A DNA stretch of 64,000 nucleotides from Alteraquisediminimonas sediminicola (GTDB taxonomy: Bacteria > Pseudomonadota > Alphaproteobacteria > Sphingomonadales > Sphingomonadaceae), in the NCBI RefSeq assembly GCF_019740335.1, contig NZ_JAHXZS010000004.1, forward strand, positions 167,016 through 231,015, read 5' to 3'. The notes under the pieces were generated by a model. It saw only the letters and a list, made by a program, of their open reading frames with translations, did not search any database and had not been told where the DNA came from. Of this stretch, positions 63,767 to 64,000 are shown piece after piece. Both the position numbers and the translations under genes were made by a program. Within the stretch, counting starts at the first letter, position 1. Each line of letters starts with the position of its first letter.

Positions 63767-64000
63767 CCTCCTCTCCGAAAACGCCGCGCGGCAATGGCAA
63801 ACGCGCACGCACTGACACGCCGGGTCCAGTTGGACCCGGCAATCCTCCCCTCCACACCCGCTTCGTCCCCGGCGTATCGGGAAACCCCAAGGGGCGCCCC
63901 CGCAAGGAGCGCAGTCTGATCAAGCTGATCGAAGCCGAACTGGATGCCGAGATCCAGATCACGGAGAACGGCACCGCACAGCGGCTCAGCAAAAGGGAGG
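63763..64000 (+). CDS. DUF5681-domain protein (partial, runs off the window)
   Basis: The ATG overlaps the methylase stop (ATGA) with GGGGAGG ahead. The first 79 residues contain a basic, Pro/Gly-rich N-terminus and the DUF5681-type motif VSGNPKGRPRKERSLIKLIE. Proteins of this family commonly neighbour ParB-methylase genes in phage-like or integrated elements; their function is unknown to me. The 3' end lies beyond base 64000. Confidence 0.75.
   Translation, partial: MTSSPKTPRGNGKRARTDTPGPVGPGNPPLHTRFVPGVSGNPKGRPRKERSLIKLIEAELDAEIQITENGTAQRLSKRE

Overview
The window is a gene-dense piece of an alphaproteobacterial chromosome, most likely from the Sphingomonadaceae. This is inferred from the complete Entner-Doudoroff (ED) operon, TonB-dependent sugar uptake, a tryptophan-halogenase/2OG-oxygenase pair beside a TonB receptor, a BioR-controlled biotin operon, a BcsS outer-membrane protein, GC-rich coding sequence and many ATGA stop/start overlaps. 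No rRNA, tRNA, CRISPR array or intact insertion sequence was recognised.

Layout. 1-2889 (+): end of pyruvate dehydrogenase E1-beta, then E2 and E3. 2946-7213 (-): small exported ORF, FucP-type sugar transporter, cation/proton antiporter, pgi. 7274-15583 (-): zwf-pgl-edd-glk-eda and a divergent PEP-carboxylase-like gene, tightly overlapped. 15645-21614 (-): TonB receptor, TPR/2OG-Fe(II) oxygenase and tryptophan-halogenase-family gene. 22107-30938: a LacI-type regulator (+) facing a minus-strand sugar operon (MFS symporter, GH36 alpha-galactosidase, galT, galK, a GH68 gene broken by an in-frame TAG, fructokinase). 31579-34149 (-): Ig-repeat autotransporter. 34392-48876 (+): nitrate assimilation (nasT, nasS, nrtA, nrtB, a double-ATPase gene, a porin, nirBD, nasA, cobA) ending in an enoyl-CoA hydratase. 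48934-51866 (-): bcsA and bcsS. 52111-57638 (-): bioBFHCDA, divergent from bioR (57747-58403). 58852-61661 (-): CHASE4 hybrid histidine kinase and an Hpt protein. 62351-64000 (+): ParB-N/DNA methyltransferase gene split by an in-frame TAG, then a DUF5681 gene running off the end; probably the edge of a mobile element.

How the genes fit together. The sugar genes form a route for raffinose-family oligosaccharides or sucrose: outer-membrane uptake, inner-membrane symport, release of galactose (GH36), cleavage of the sucrose part (GH68, apparently broken), phosphorylation of galactose, fructose and glucose, and catabolism through Pgi and the ED operon to pyruvate and acetyl-CoA. Palindromes with cores AATCGATT or AAACGTTT lie upstream of the TonB receptor, the LacI gene, the halogenase (and perhaps the ED operon behind it), the GH68 gene and the MFS symporter, which suggests one LacI regulon. 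The bio operon and bioR share a spacer with two ATTATCGATAAT palindromes matching the known BioR box. The nas cluster is preceded by a plausible sigma-54 promoter and has a long structured leader before nrtA, as expected for NasT antitermination.
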